64,000 bases of DNA from assembly GCF_030687295.1 (NCBI RefSeq), contig NZ_CP117425.1, positions 1,864,001 through 1,928,000 of the forward strand. The letters run 5' to 3'. Below the pieces are notes generated by a model, which searched no databases, was not told the DNA's origin, and saw only the letters and a program-made list of their open reading frames with translations. Numbering within the stretch: position 1 is the first letter of the stretch; every line of letters begins with the position of its first letter. Shown in pieces: positions 17,344 through 25,513 of this stretch. Made by a program: the position numbers and the translations under genes. This stretch comes from Pseudomonas beijingensis (GTDB taxonomy: Bacteria > Pseudomonadota > Gammaproteobacteria > Pseudomonadales > Pseudomonadaceae).

Positions 17344-18947
17344 ATGAGTTGCTCCTCCTTGTTTAATGTATGCCAAAGCTCAAGAAACGCATCCATGATG
17401 AGCTGTCCATCATCTACACGTTGCAATATATGATGCTGTTTTCCCAAGCTATTAACAGATGTTCCTAAAGACCAGGCAAGCGCGCCATGATTTTTATTTG
17501 GAAAAATAAGGAATCTGTCATGGAATCGCCATCCACTGGAATTAACGCGTGCTCTGAACTCAAATCGAAGCCCTCGTTTGTTGCAATTTGCGCTTTGTAA
17601 TATTAGTTTTTGGCTTTGAACAAAAGTGTCGGGGCCTGGTGTGGTGCAAGAGCATACTGGTGGTTCTTTTCCCGCTGATATAGCGCGGAGATCTACGTAT
17701 GAAAACGTTGAATGAAACAAAGTATCTAACACATCATTCATGTCTAAGAACGGATCCCAGAGCCATGCTGCTTCTTTTCCATGAGTATTAATGAGCCAGC
17801 GAACATCCGATAAAGCTCGATCTCTCTCTGCGGTTTCTTGTCCAGGTAACGGCTTATATTGAACGAAGCGACGCTGGTCTTTCAGTCTGCGGATTTCTTC
17901 GGTATACATCCGCTTTGATGCCCACTCCTCATTAGGGTTCGGCTTATTCCCAATACGGCTAGTCTGAAGAGTTATTAACGAAACTTTTTTTGTAATGATA
18001 TCATCGCCCGTGTGGCGTATGAATGTTCTTGGTTCACTCTCTATTATGTGAATGCCTAAGTCGATGTTGTTTATGAAATTCATCGCTCCAGTGCTACTAA
18101 TCAAAACTTCGTTCTCATCATCCCATAAGTATGCTGAATAATCACCAGGGCCATCTGGTGTTGATATGGTTGTTGAAGTCGATTTTATTTCGAAGGAGCG
18201 GAATACCGCGTCGAGCTTATCGTATTTTCGATATAAAACAAGGCGTAAAGGGCGAGGCGTTATCCCTTCTAGCCACTCTACATCTACGTTGAACTCAGAT
18301 CGGTCGGCGGGTCCGCTAAATGAAGAAACAACGGCTGTTACAGGTAGTTGAATAATGATGTTTCCTAAGCGATCTGAGATTTTCGCAAGGTTGATTGGTA
18401 GCGCCGCTTTTAGCTCCTCAGACAGTTCTTGAAGGCTTTGAGGTGCTTCAAAGAACTCGGATAGCGAATTTTTCTCTGAATCGGCCCATTCAAAAAAGTA
18501 AGAGCCGTTCCAATAGTTATTTTTAAGTATGTTGTTTATTATTATTTCTTGAGCTGAATCCGATGGTGCGAACTCAGGTGGCTTTGCCGTTAAATTTCCA
18601 GTTTTTAACTCTTTGCTAGAGCCTTTCCAAACTCCACTTGTATCTAGTGTTACAAGAGCTTCAATCAGGGTCTCTGCACTTTTCGTATAGCGTTTTACGC
18701 CAAATGACCAGTGCTTCAAAGTTTTAATTTTTAGCAGGCTATTTGTAAGATAAGATTCGCTGTCATCTGTCAGAGAAGATTTTTGTTCCGCGACGATTAC
18801 TGTGAGCAGATTGACTGGTGGTTTGCCTTTAATTAATCCGAATATTTCTGTTACTTCGAAACTGTTATGCAGGCCAAGAACTCCAGGCGCTATGAGTTTT
18901 TGTAATGATTTTAACGAGTCATTGGAGTCCCACTTGTCTTTAGGCAT
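17331..18947 (-). CDS. VPA1262-like protein with C-terminal phospholipase-D-like motif
   Basis: This 538-residue protein is the first gene of the operon. Its C-terminal 170 residues resemble a phospholipase-D-like phosphodiesterase: AWLWDPFLD, then WRFHDRFLIFPNK, followed by GALAWSLGTSVNSLGKQHH. A strand-ending HDRF and a downstream GTS are typical of defence-related PLD-like proteins that lack the full HKD. The N-terminal part (LHNSFEVTEIFGL) recalls the VPA1262 family, but this is from memory and uncertain. An aggga site precedes the ATG. It sits between the island's left end and the CBASS genes, so a defence role is plausible but not shown. Confidence 0.6.
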   Translation of the reverse strand: MPKDKWDSNDSLKSLQKLIAPGVLGLHNSFEVTEIFGLIKGKPPVNLLTVIVAEQKSSLTDDSESYLTNSLLKIKTLKHWSFGVKRYTKSAETLIEALVTLDTSGVWKGSSKELKTGNLTAKPPEFAPSDSAQEIIINNILKNNYWNGSYFFEWADSEKNSLSEFFEAPQSLQELSEELKAALPINLAKISDRLGNIIIQLPVTAVVSSFSGPADRSEFNVDVEWLEGITPRPLRLVLYRKYDKLDAVFRSFEIKSTSTTISTPDGPGDYSAYLWDDENEVLISSTGAMNFINNIDLGIHIIESEPRTFIRHTGDDIITKKVSLITLQTSRIGNKPNPNEEWASKRMYTEEIRRLKDQRRFVQYKPLPGQETAERDRALSDVRWLINTHGKEAAWLWDPFLDMNDVLDTLFHSTFSYVDLRAISAGKEPPVCSCTTPGPDTFVQSQKLILQSANCNKRGLRFEFRARVNSSGWRFHDRFLIFPNKNHGALAWSLGTSVNSLGKQHHILQRVDDGQLIMDAFLELWHTLNKEEQLICKI

Positions 18948-18972
18948 TTTTTAGTCCCTTAATATGAGGAAG

Positions 18973-18986
18973 AAGATAGCTATCTT
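18973..18986. promoter_or_regulatory. 14-base palindrome upstream of two-gene operon
   Basis: The perfect palindrome aagatagctatctt lies 26 bases before the ATG at 18947, in the promoter position. It could bind a dimeric repressor. No regulator gene is adjacent. Confidence 0.35.
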
Positions 18987-19221
18987 AAAAAGATAAACAT
19001 TTAATTAATGATGTCAATATGATGTTGGTCGACGTTTCACATCGAGGGCTTCGAGCTGCAAGGGTTCGGAGCGGACGATTACCTTCCCTCCACCGTACAT
19101 GGGGTGACTTCATTGAGGTGGATTCAGGCAATCGGTAATCAACAAGGCAGTCTCGACGATGGGGTCTTTGAAATAATCCGTGGGCATTACCGGAGTCACC
19201 TTGCGTGACCGGCTGAAACCG

Positions 19222-19246
19222 ATCCGAAGCAGCCGTTCGGATTTTT
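19222..19246 (+). terminator. Intrinsic terminator on plus strand without an upstream gene
   Basis: The stem atccgaa/ttcggat with a 7-base loop is followed by ttttt. No plus-strand gene precedes it within the 270 bases after the neighbouring operon start, so it is likely left over from a deleted gene. Confidence 0.5.
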
Positions 19247-19339
19247 ATTGTCAGTGGCTGCTTGAAGCAATGCCTGTGATTTACCCCGCGCCCTTGAATG
19301 GAAGGTAGGTGGCCCCCCGTTATTGACGACCACGTGTCG

Positions 19340-19897
19340 CTACGGCGTAGTGCCAGCGTTTTTACGCAGTTGTTTCGGTAGCATCCTATTCAGTTCCTCG
19401 TCGCTAAAGAAAAGCTCTTCCGCATCTTTGAGGGCCTTCTGCGCGGCAGCATAGCTCTTGCCATTGGTCCTCGGCGCCGCTCTGTAGATGTCCTCCAAAG
19501 CAGCGTTTAGGCGGTCGCGTTCTCGGCGCACCTCTTCCACGGGTCGACCGTCTTGCAGGTCCACCAGTAGGCTGAGAAGAGCTTCTCGTACACCCCACAG
19601 TTTCGCACCGACCTCAGTGTGCAGCTGCGCTTGCTCGCCAAGGGATGCCTCTTTGAAGTACAGAGCGCAACCAGCCACGATGGTCGATAGGACTGCCCCG
19701 ACCGCCGTCGCTCCTTTGCTCTCGCCAAAAATGGCTACCAGCAAGCTGGTGGTAGTTGCCGCTGAAAGCACGATTTCGATGAGTTTGATGCTCTTGTACC
19801 GGGCGACATAGGCGTCGGCCATCTTCTGGTGGGTCTTGTGCGTATACGCGGCGCGGCCATACAGCTCGCGTAGTTGGCCTTCGAGCGCGGTGGTCAT
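19340..19897 (-). CDS. SLATT-domain membrane effector of CBASS (first cassette)
   Basis: The 185-residue protein starts MTTALEGQLRELYGRAAYTH at 19897; the frame runs further upstream but inside the neighbouring CD-NTase. After an N-terminal helical segment it has two adjacent transmembrane helices (IEIVLSAATTTSLLVAIFG and TAVGAVLSTIVAGCALYF) and a long C-terminal helical bundle with ERDRLNAALEDIYRAAP, the layout of SLATT (SMODS- and SLOG-associated 2TM) effectors. It lies one base after the CD-NTase stop on the same strand. The expected role is membrane disruption when the cyclic nucleotide signal appears, killing the infected cell. Confidence 0.82.
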   Translation of the reverse strand: MTTALEGQLRELYGRAAYTHKTHQKMADAYVARYKSIKLIEIVLSAATTTSLLVAIFGESKGATAVGAVLSTIVAGCALYFKEASLGEQAQLHTEVGAKLWGVREALLSLLVDLQDGRPVEEVRRERDRLNAALEDIYRAAPRTNGKSYAAAQKALKDAEELFFSDEELNRMLPKQLRKNAGTTP

Positions 19898-19898
19898 A

Positions 19899-20777
19899 CT
19901 AGCTGGGGAAGTCGGTGCCATAGATGCCCCTGTAAAGTTGTTTGGCAGTGTAGTCATAGTTGTGCTGCTGGTTGTCGATGGCTTGCTTCGTGCGCAGCTC
20001 GGCCTGCCGGGCTTTGTACCGGAAGCCACTGCCGTAGACCCACGAGCCGCTGCCCGGCGCCGTCCAATACGTCTTATTAGCATCTTGATTGGCAAGGAAG
20101 GCGAAAAAGTCCCTGGTCATCCAGTCGTAGTAAACGTAGGACTTGTCCTTGTACGCCCAGCCGTCGATAAACTGATATGCCAAGGTGTCGATGAGCATGC
20201 CGCTCAGGGAGACGTTGTTCTGATCACGCCATGCCCGCGCCATGCGCGCCAGAGCAACCAAGTTGCCGTTGCACGAAGAATTCCGCGTGCTGAAGGCCGT
20301 CAACTCCTGCTTTGGCTTGCAAGCGCGCCAAGAACCTCCGTTGTTTGTGTCCGCGAACGTGTAGCCGCCCCCGGTGTTCAAGAACGCTGGCAGCACCTCG
20401 AACTTCACCCCATCATTAAACCGGAGGACAACGACTTGTCCGTCTCCGCCGATTTCGGTGATGGAGTAGGTTTTCATGATGGAGGCACGCACGTGTGCCA
20501 ATAATGCCGACTGACCGTTGCCTGCATGGCCATTGAAACGGGCATACAGCTCGCTGGGAAGCTCGTAGAGCAAGTCCACGTCGCTCACGCTCGGGATGGC
20601 TGTTGAGCGTCCATATGAGCCGACATAGAACCGGTACCTCGTCTTCGAGTCGAGGCTACGTAGATCAGCGTTCAGCTGGCCAACTATACGGCTCGTGCGA
20701 TAGCCGATGGAGCTTCGTTTTTCCGTGCCAATGCGGATGTTTCCACAGAATGTTTGAAACCAGTCACCAACACCCAT
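19899..20777 (-). CDS. CD-NTase (cGAS/DncV-like nucleotidyltransferase), first CBASS cassette
   Basis: The 292-residue cyclic oligonucleotide synthase of the SMODS family has nucleotidyltransferase motif GSYGRSTA at residues 53-60, catalytic acids D66 and D68 in SVSDVDLL, and third acid E127 in VKFEVLPAF. The helical domain includes LARMARAWRDQ and the conserved lid-like MLIDTLAYQF. It should make a cyclic di- or trinucleotide on phage infection that activates the SLATT effector just downstream. There are no Cap2/Cap3 or HORMA/TRIP13 genes, so this is a minimal type I CBASS. Unlike the CD-NTase of the second cassette, it has no C-terminal sensor domain. Confidence 0.9.
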   Translation of the reverse strand: MGVGDWFQTFCGNIRIGTEKRSSIGYRTSRIVGQLNADLRSLDSKTRYRFYVGSYGRSTAIPSVSDVDLLYELPSELYARFNGHAGNGQSALLAHVRASIMKTYSITEIGGDGQVVVLRFNDGVKFEVLPAFLNTGGGYTFADTNNGGSWRACKPKQELTAFSTRNSSCNGNLVALARMARAWRDQNNVSLSGMLIDTLAYQFIDGWAYKDKSYVYYDWMTRDFFAFLANQDANKTYWTAPGSGSWVYGSGFRYKARQAELRTKQAIDNQQHNYDYTAKQLYRGIYGTDFPS

Positions 20778-21297
20778 AATCCCTTCCTCCTTTATTCCCC
20801 TAACGTGCTTTATTTCCGTTTTCCGATACGCCTCCTAGTATGGCCACTGCATCATCTAATTAAAGGGGCGTGCGCACGAGGTGATTTGCGTACAGCGTCG
20901 GAAGGCGATCCATGGCATTCAATCCTGTTGCGTTGTCGCAGTGTTTTAAATAATCACCGAATGATCCGTTTGCGTCGAAAATTTCCTGCTGAGCATTTTT
21001 ATCTGCCGGTACCAACAGGTCTGGGTCGGTAGCGGCCATCGCTCAGGGCTGTTTCCCAGCAATTGCGGGGCTCGTGCATCGCAGCTATAGGTCAAAATAG
21101 CCACTTGTTCGATTTTCTCCTACCGCTCGTCATCCCAGTTCAAATTAGGATTGTGATAACGTTCGCAAGCCCTCTATCGCAGCGACTGCAACCTGCTGCG
21201 TCCAAGGCAAAAAATGTTTATCAGGCGATCGGGTGACCTCGTGATCCAACGACACTGAGGTGGGCAAAGCCATAGGGATTGCGCTTAGAGGTTCACA
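20778..21297. other. Divergent promoter region between two CBASS cassettes
   Basis: A 520-base spacer separates the two head-to-head CBASS cassettes and must contain promoters for both. I see no credible ORF. Short frames in it have no family features. A few AT-rich patches (about 20,805-20,830 and 20,945-20,960) are possible promoter sites. Confidence 0.45.
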
Positions 21298-21918
21298 ATG
21301 GATCAACAGATAGCGCTGCGAATGATCGCAGAAAAGGCGTACGACGTCGGGTACACCGCCAAGCTTCACTTCTCCACCTATGACATCGTAGAGAAAGCGC
21401 CAGGGTGGATCGGCATGATCTCACTGATTATCGGTGTCCTCTCCCTCTACATCGACGTTCTGGCGGCCAAACACGTCTCGGCAGTTATTACGGTGGTCGG
21501 GATTTGCAGCCTGTACATCACGTATTACTCAGAAACGAAGGGGCAGTATTTTCAGGCTGGTACCACGCTGACCGAGCTATTTGATCGGTTGAAGTTGCTG
21601 CATGCTCAATGCAGGTCTGCAACTGGGTTCACGTCTGCGCATCAACATGAGCTAGATCTCATTACAGATGCATTCAGAAAGGCGTGTCTGACCAAGCACA
21701 TCCTGTTCTCTGGATGGCTTGCGCACAAAAAATTTTTCTGGGATCAACAAGTCGGGTGGATCGATGAGTTCAGGAAATTTTCTCTACTCAGGGACAAAAT
21801 CCCATTCTCATTCTACGCAGTGATCGCCGCATTCTTGATAGCCCTAATCGCGATGCTTTGTATCAACTCAAACCCCGATTTTGTCGTAACCCTGCAAAGG
21901 ATTTGCACCCATGAGTAA
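21298..21918 (+). CDS. SLATT-domain membrane effector of CBASS (second cassette)
   Basis: The 206-residue protein has an N-terminal helical segment (IAEKAYDVGYTAKLHFSTYD), then two close transmembrane helices (IGMISLIIGVLSLYIDVLA and VITVVGICSLYITYYS) and a helical cytoplasmic part. A third hydrophobic segment near the C-terminus (FYAVIAAFLIALIAMLCI) makes it longer than the first cassette's effector. It is the first gene of the plus-strand pair and overlaps the CD-NTase start by 8 bases, so synthesis of effector and signal enzyme is coupled. The expected action is membrane permeabilisation. Confidence 0.8.
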   Translation: MDQQIALRMIAEKAYDVGYTAKLHFSTYDIVEKAPGWIGMISLIIGVLSLYIDVLAAKHVSAVITVVGICSLYITYYSETKGQYFQAGTTLTELFDRLKLLHAQCRSATGFTSAHQHELDLITDAFRKACLTKHILFSGWLAHKKFFWDQQVGWIDEFRKFSLLRDKIPFSFYAVIAAFLIALIAMLCINSNPDFVVTLQRICTHE

Positions 21919-23194
21919 AGAGCTTTTCGAAGAGTTTCGAAAGAACTTGGCGGTCAAGAATGCCGATGAGATCTCCAAGAGTTATCGTCAAATCACGGAG
22001 AAGCTCAACGGCAAATACTACGACAGTGAATCCACTACCTTGCACTGCCGCCAAGTGGGCTCGTACGGACGCCACACGGCTGTGCATGGCGTGAGTGACC
22101 TGGACATGGCCTTCGTGTTGCCATGGTCAGTGTATAACCGGTTTCAGAAATACGAGAACAACGGGCAATCGTCGCTGCTTGGCGAGATCCGGTTGGCACT
22201 CAAGGAACGGTTTCCTAACCATACTGTGCGGGCTCAGCAGCAGGTAGTGTCGGTCGATTTTACGGATTATGTGGTCGAGGTCTTACCCGTTTTCGAACAC
22301 GATGACGGGAGCTACACCTACCCGGATGCCAACGACGGCGGCACCTGGGAGTCCTGCGACCCGGTCGCAGAAATTGATGAGATCAATCGTCTTAACCAGG
22401 ACAAAAACTACAATCTCAAGCGGCTCTGCAAAATGGTACGTGCGTGGAAAAATGATCACGGCGTGCCCATGAAAGGGATGCTCATTGACACTCTGTGTTA
22501 CCAGTTTCTGAAAAGCACAACCGACTACGACGAGGAGACCTATTCAGCCTATGGAGAGATGTCCCGAGACTTTTTTGCGTATCTGGTGGACATCGATGAG
22601 GACAAAGAGCAGTGGCGAGCGCCGGGTAGCGGTTCGATCGTAAGCAAATCTGGCCGATTCCATCCTAAAGCCAAAAAAGCTCTACGGCGATTGCAGGAGG
22701 CCTTGGACGATTCCGATGTTGCCCATGAGCGGTGGAGTACGGTCTTCGGTGAGCATTTCCCTGAGTACGTTGAGCAAGAGAAACAGCAAGCGATCACCGA
22801 GGGACGGGTCAAAAACACTGAACAGTTCATCGGCCAAAAATTCAACCTCGACATCCAATACAGCCTGCGCATCGACTGTAGCGTCAAGGATGAGGGCGAC
22901 CGGCTTCGTAATCTCATGTCTAGGATCATGACCTATAGAATTCCGAAGGAGCGAGAGCTGACCTTTTGGGTAGCTGAAACGGACGTTCCTGCTCCATATA
23001 AGATCTACTGGAAGGTGAAAAATGTAGGCCCCGAAGCGATCGTACGAAATATGATTAGGGGGGATATCAGGATGGACAGCGGGTCGCATCAGATCACCGA
23101 GCGATCGAGCTTTCAAGGCGATCATTATGTGGAATGCTTTGCGGTCAAAGAAAACGTCTGCGTCGCTCGTAGTCGAATTGTCGTCCCGATTTGA
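21911..23194 (+). CDS. CD-NTase with C-terminal AGS-C sensor-like domain (second cassette)
   Basis: The protein has 427 residues. Residues 1-290 are a SMODS nucleotidyltransferase with GSYGRHTA at 50-57, catalytic D63 and D65 in SDLDMAF, and E123 in VVEVLPVF. The helical part LCKMVRAWKNDH and MLIDTLCYQF matches the first cassette. Residues 300-427 form an extra beta-rich domain ending in YVECFAVKENVCVARSRIVVP, like the adenylyl/guanylyl cyclase and SMODS C-terminal sensor (AGS-C). The two CD-NTases are clearly related but diverged. It makes the cyclic nucleotide for the SLATT effector encoded just upstream. Confidence 0.9.
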   Translation: MSKELFEEFRKNLAVKNADEISKSYRQITEKLNGKYYDSESTTLHCRQVGSYGRHTAVHGVSDLDMAFVLPWSVYNRFQKYENNGQSSLLGEIRLALKERFPNHTVRAQQQVVSVDFTDYVVEVLPVFEHDDGSYTYPDANDGGTWESCDPVAEIDEINRLNQDKNYNLKRLCKMVRAWKNDHGVPMKGMLIDTLCYQFLKSTTDYDEETYSAYGEMSRDFFAYLVDIDEDKEQWRAPGSGSIVSKSGRFHPKAKKALRRLQEALDDSDVAHERWSTVFGEHFPEYVEQEKQQAITEGRVKNTEQFIGQKFNLDIQYSLRIDCSVKDEGDRLRNLMSRIMTYRIPKERELTFWVAETDVPAPYKIYWKVKNVGPEAIVRNMIRGDIRMDSGSHQITERSSFQGDHYVECFAVKENVCVARSRIVVPI

Positions 23195-23291
23195 GTTTCA
23201 AGGAAAAATCTCAACGTTCGGCAGCGCGAATAAGGCTTAAAGATAAGCGCAATATATAGCCCGTAAATCAAGAAGCTTTTTAGGTTGATCT

Positions 23292-24161
23292 ATGACTTCC
23301 GTCGTATGCTGGTTGAATAATGACGTTTGGTATCCAGGGATCTGGGCTGTTTCAGACTCTCGCGTTTCAAGTGAAGCAGGATCAATGACAGATAGTCTTC
23401 CAAAGCTATTCGCAATACCTGTCAATATTTATGATGGCGAAGGAGCAATTGTAAGGCAGAACCCAAAGCGGATACTGAATATTGGATTTGGTTTTGCTGG
23501 AAGCACTTTAATTGGGGCCGTTGTCAAAGATATCCTAACATTGTGTTTGGATAACCTGTCCGAAACTACATACTACGATGAAAAAGGAATAATCAATATA
23601 CCGCTAAGCGAACGCGTGCCGACTTTAGAGGAGGTGGCATTGCTAGCGCAGAAAGTCGCTGTAAAATACTTGCTAAATGTGGGGTTTTGTCACCCCCAGA
23701 ATGCGCGATGTGAAATTGTGTTATTTGGCTATTGCGCTCGAAAAGAATCGAATAGAGCTTTTTTACTAAAGAACTCACCTGAAGCGCCAGGTTCTATGTC
23801 TATTGAAGAGAAAGACATTAATGAGGGCATTTATATAGTTCTAGGAGATAGAAAAGAAGAAGTGCTGGCAATGATTGAGGCAAAAAATCAGAAATGTTTT
23901 TCTGAGCCGTATTATGAAGGGCGAGGGCCAATTGTAGCGCTTCAGCAAATAATAAGGAACTCCTCAGCTCCTACGATTGGTGGATATGTTCAAATATGTG
24001 TGGCCACTAAGTTTGCAGCTCGCACTATGTACTTATCAGACGACTCAAGTCGTATATGTCCACTTCTTGGTTTCGATTTGCATACAGACCTTGGACAGCT
24101 AGGCGGGTTTTCATTTGACTTCTCACCTAGCTTATCAATCAATGAGAAACTGATGGATTAA
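23292..24161 (+). CDS. Proteasome/HslV-like Ntn-hydrolase candidate
   Basis: The 289-residue protein starts MTSVVCWL. If Met is removed, Thr becomes residue 1, as in proteasome beta subunits and HslV. Mature Asp21-Ser22-Arg23 and Lys37 keep the 16-residue spacing of the proteasome Asp17-Ser-Arg and Lys33. A later GFGFAGSTLIGAVVKDIL resembles the HslV GFAGGTADA helix. These are the Ntn-hydrolase fold landmarks; the rest is divergent. It follows the second CBASS CD-NTase by 97 bases on the same strand and precedes a metallopeptidase gene by 27 bases. The function is unknown; a protease or amidase role is inferred. The AT-rich composition indicates transfer. Confidence 0.6.
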   Translation: MTSVVCWLNNDVWYPGIWAVSDSRVSSEAGSMTDSLPKLFAIPVNIYDGEGAIVRQNPKRILNIGFGFAGSTLIGAVVKDILTLCLDNLSETTYYDEKGIINIPLSERVPTLEEVALLAQKVAVKYLLNVGFCHPQNARCEIVLFGYCARKESNRAFLLKNSPEAPGSMSIEEKDINEGIYIVLGDRKEEVLAMIEAKNQKCFSEPYYEGRGPIVALQQIIRNSSAPTIGGYVQICVATKFAARTMYLSDDSSRICPLLGFDLHTDLGQLGGFSFDFSPSLSINEKLMD

Positions 24162-24188
24162 ATACAAATAAAATATGGTAACAATCAC

Positions 24189-25220
24189 ATGCATCTAATA
24201 GATGGTCACCCTCATCAGCCTTCAGGCTTTACCCTACGCGCGTACCCGCAAGGCAATATCCTCAACACCATTTTCCAAGCGCACGACTTGGTTGACGGCA
24301 GATTAGCTTTGTCAGAAGTCATGTTTAGGGAGTTTGACTCAGAGCTTGAATTCTTGATGCAGGAGTTGCGAAAGCACCGGCTAAGCAAGCAGGGCTGGAC
24401 GATAGATAGGCAATTTCGTGGCAATGATACCTTCCAAGCTATGGTCGGAGGCAGTGACGGGAATTACCGAATTGATATCGCTGCTGGAACATTGCTAGTG
24501 GCCCTATCGACCGCTATTGAATTATGTGCTCTTGAAGAGAGCAGCATCACCTACGGCTTGGCAAATCAGTATCGTCCAGGGGAAAACTCAATTCGGTGTT
24601 TATTTCCGGGCGTGCATCAGCCTGAAGAGGCAGGATTCGAGGCGTTGGGCTTGGCACTAGATGCCTGTCTCCTGCTTTATTTTCACGAACTAGCTCACGC
24701 GATCCACGGCCATTGTGACTACGAGCCAGAAAACGATGATGAAGCAAGAGCGTTAGAGTCAGATGCAGATTTCAATGCAGGTACCATGTTCGGGGTTTGG
24801 GTTTGGCACCTGCCTGCAACCTACAGGAAACCTAAATCAGAAGAGGATATGTTCAGGCGCATCATCAGAGCGTCCTACCTCCTTGGGACATTACTGAAAG
24901 CTATGTCAGCGCGTTCAACTGAGTATCACCATCCCACCAATCGCATCCGCACTTTCCTGGGGGGAGGGGTGTTTGCCTTTGATAGCTTAGGGAAGTCAAT
25001 GAAATTTGACGAAGTCAAAGACGGGGATGTCTATTGGGAGCAAAAAATTACTTCGTATTGCAAGTCGCTCAAGGATGCCTTGGGACGTTCTACTCTCAGT
25101 GCTTTCCAAGGTACGGAAATAGACATTGAAGAGGATCGTCGTCAAATGGAAGAGGTCACTGCCCAGGTGCTGAATAGGTTAAAAGATGGGCCGCTGATGC
25201 AGTTTAAACTGAAGATTTGA
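24189..25220 (+). CDS. Zinc metallopeptidase-like protein
   Basis: The 343-residue protein has zinc motif HELAH at residues 166-170 and a downstream ESDAD at 190-194. This gives the HExxH plus ExxxD ligand set of gluzincin-type peptidases such as M48. The motif lies in a hydrophobic helix (LALDACLLLYFHELAHAI), but there is no clear signal peptide or multi-helix membrane part. It follows the Ntn-hydrolase candidate by 27 bases on the same strand and probably shares its transcript. Both being putative hydrolases next to CBASS suggests a proteolytic immune module, which is an inference. The target is unknown. Confidence 0.7.
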   Translation: MHLIDGHPHQPSGFTLRAYPQGNILNTIFQAHDLVDGRLALSEVMFREFDSELEFLMQELRKHRLSKQGWTIDRQFRGNDTFQAMVGGSDGNYRIDIAAGTLLVALSTAIELCALEESSITYGLANQYRPGENSIRCLFPGVHQPEEAGFEALGLALDACLLLYFHELAHAIHGHCDYEPENDDEARALESDADFNAGTMFGVWVWHLPATYRKPKSEEDMFRRIIRASYLLGTLLKAMSARSTEYHHPTNRIRTFLGGGVFAFDSLGKSMKFDEVKDGDVYWEQKITSYCKSLKDALGRSTLSAFQGTEIDIEEDRRQMEEVTAQVLNRLKDGPLMQFKLKI

Positions 25221-25513
25221 CGAGGATCTTGGCGGAAGCAGGTGGTATCAGGCCTGTTCTATGCCGCAGGCCCAAATTGACACTGCCGCCACTGAGCGCG
25301 AAGAGATTTCGCGCCCAGTGGTGGTCGGGAGTCACCGATGCCATTTCCGGATTCGACGTCATCATAGAAAACCGTTGCGCTGGCATCATCAAGCAACGGT
25401 TGGTATAAATCCAAACGCCGTCGCCGCAGAGAATTAAGCCGTTTAATCACTGACAATTTGAATCTTCTGTCTCGCAGGAAACGGGTGAAAAAAGGACTGA
25501 GATTTGCCCATGC

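Noticed and set aside
20754..21032. 92-residue ORF in the CBASS divergent region
   Set aside because: It overlaps the CD-NTase start and shows no protein-like pattern.
25217..25408. 63-residue plus-strand ORF after the metallopeptidase
   Set aside because: No start signal and atypical composition; treated as intergenic.
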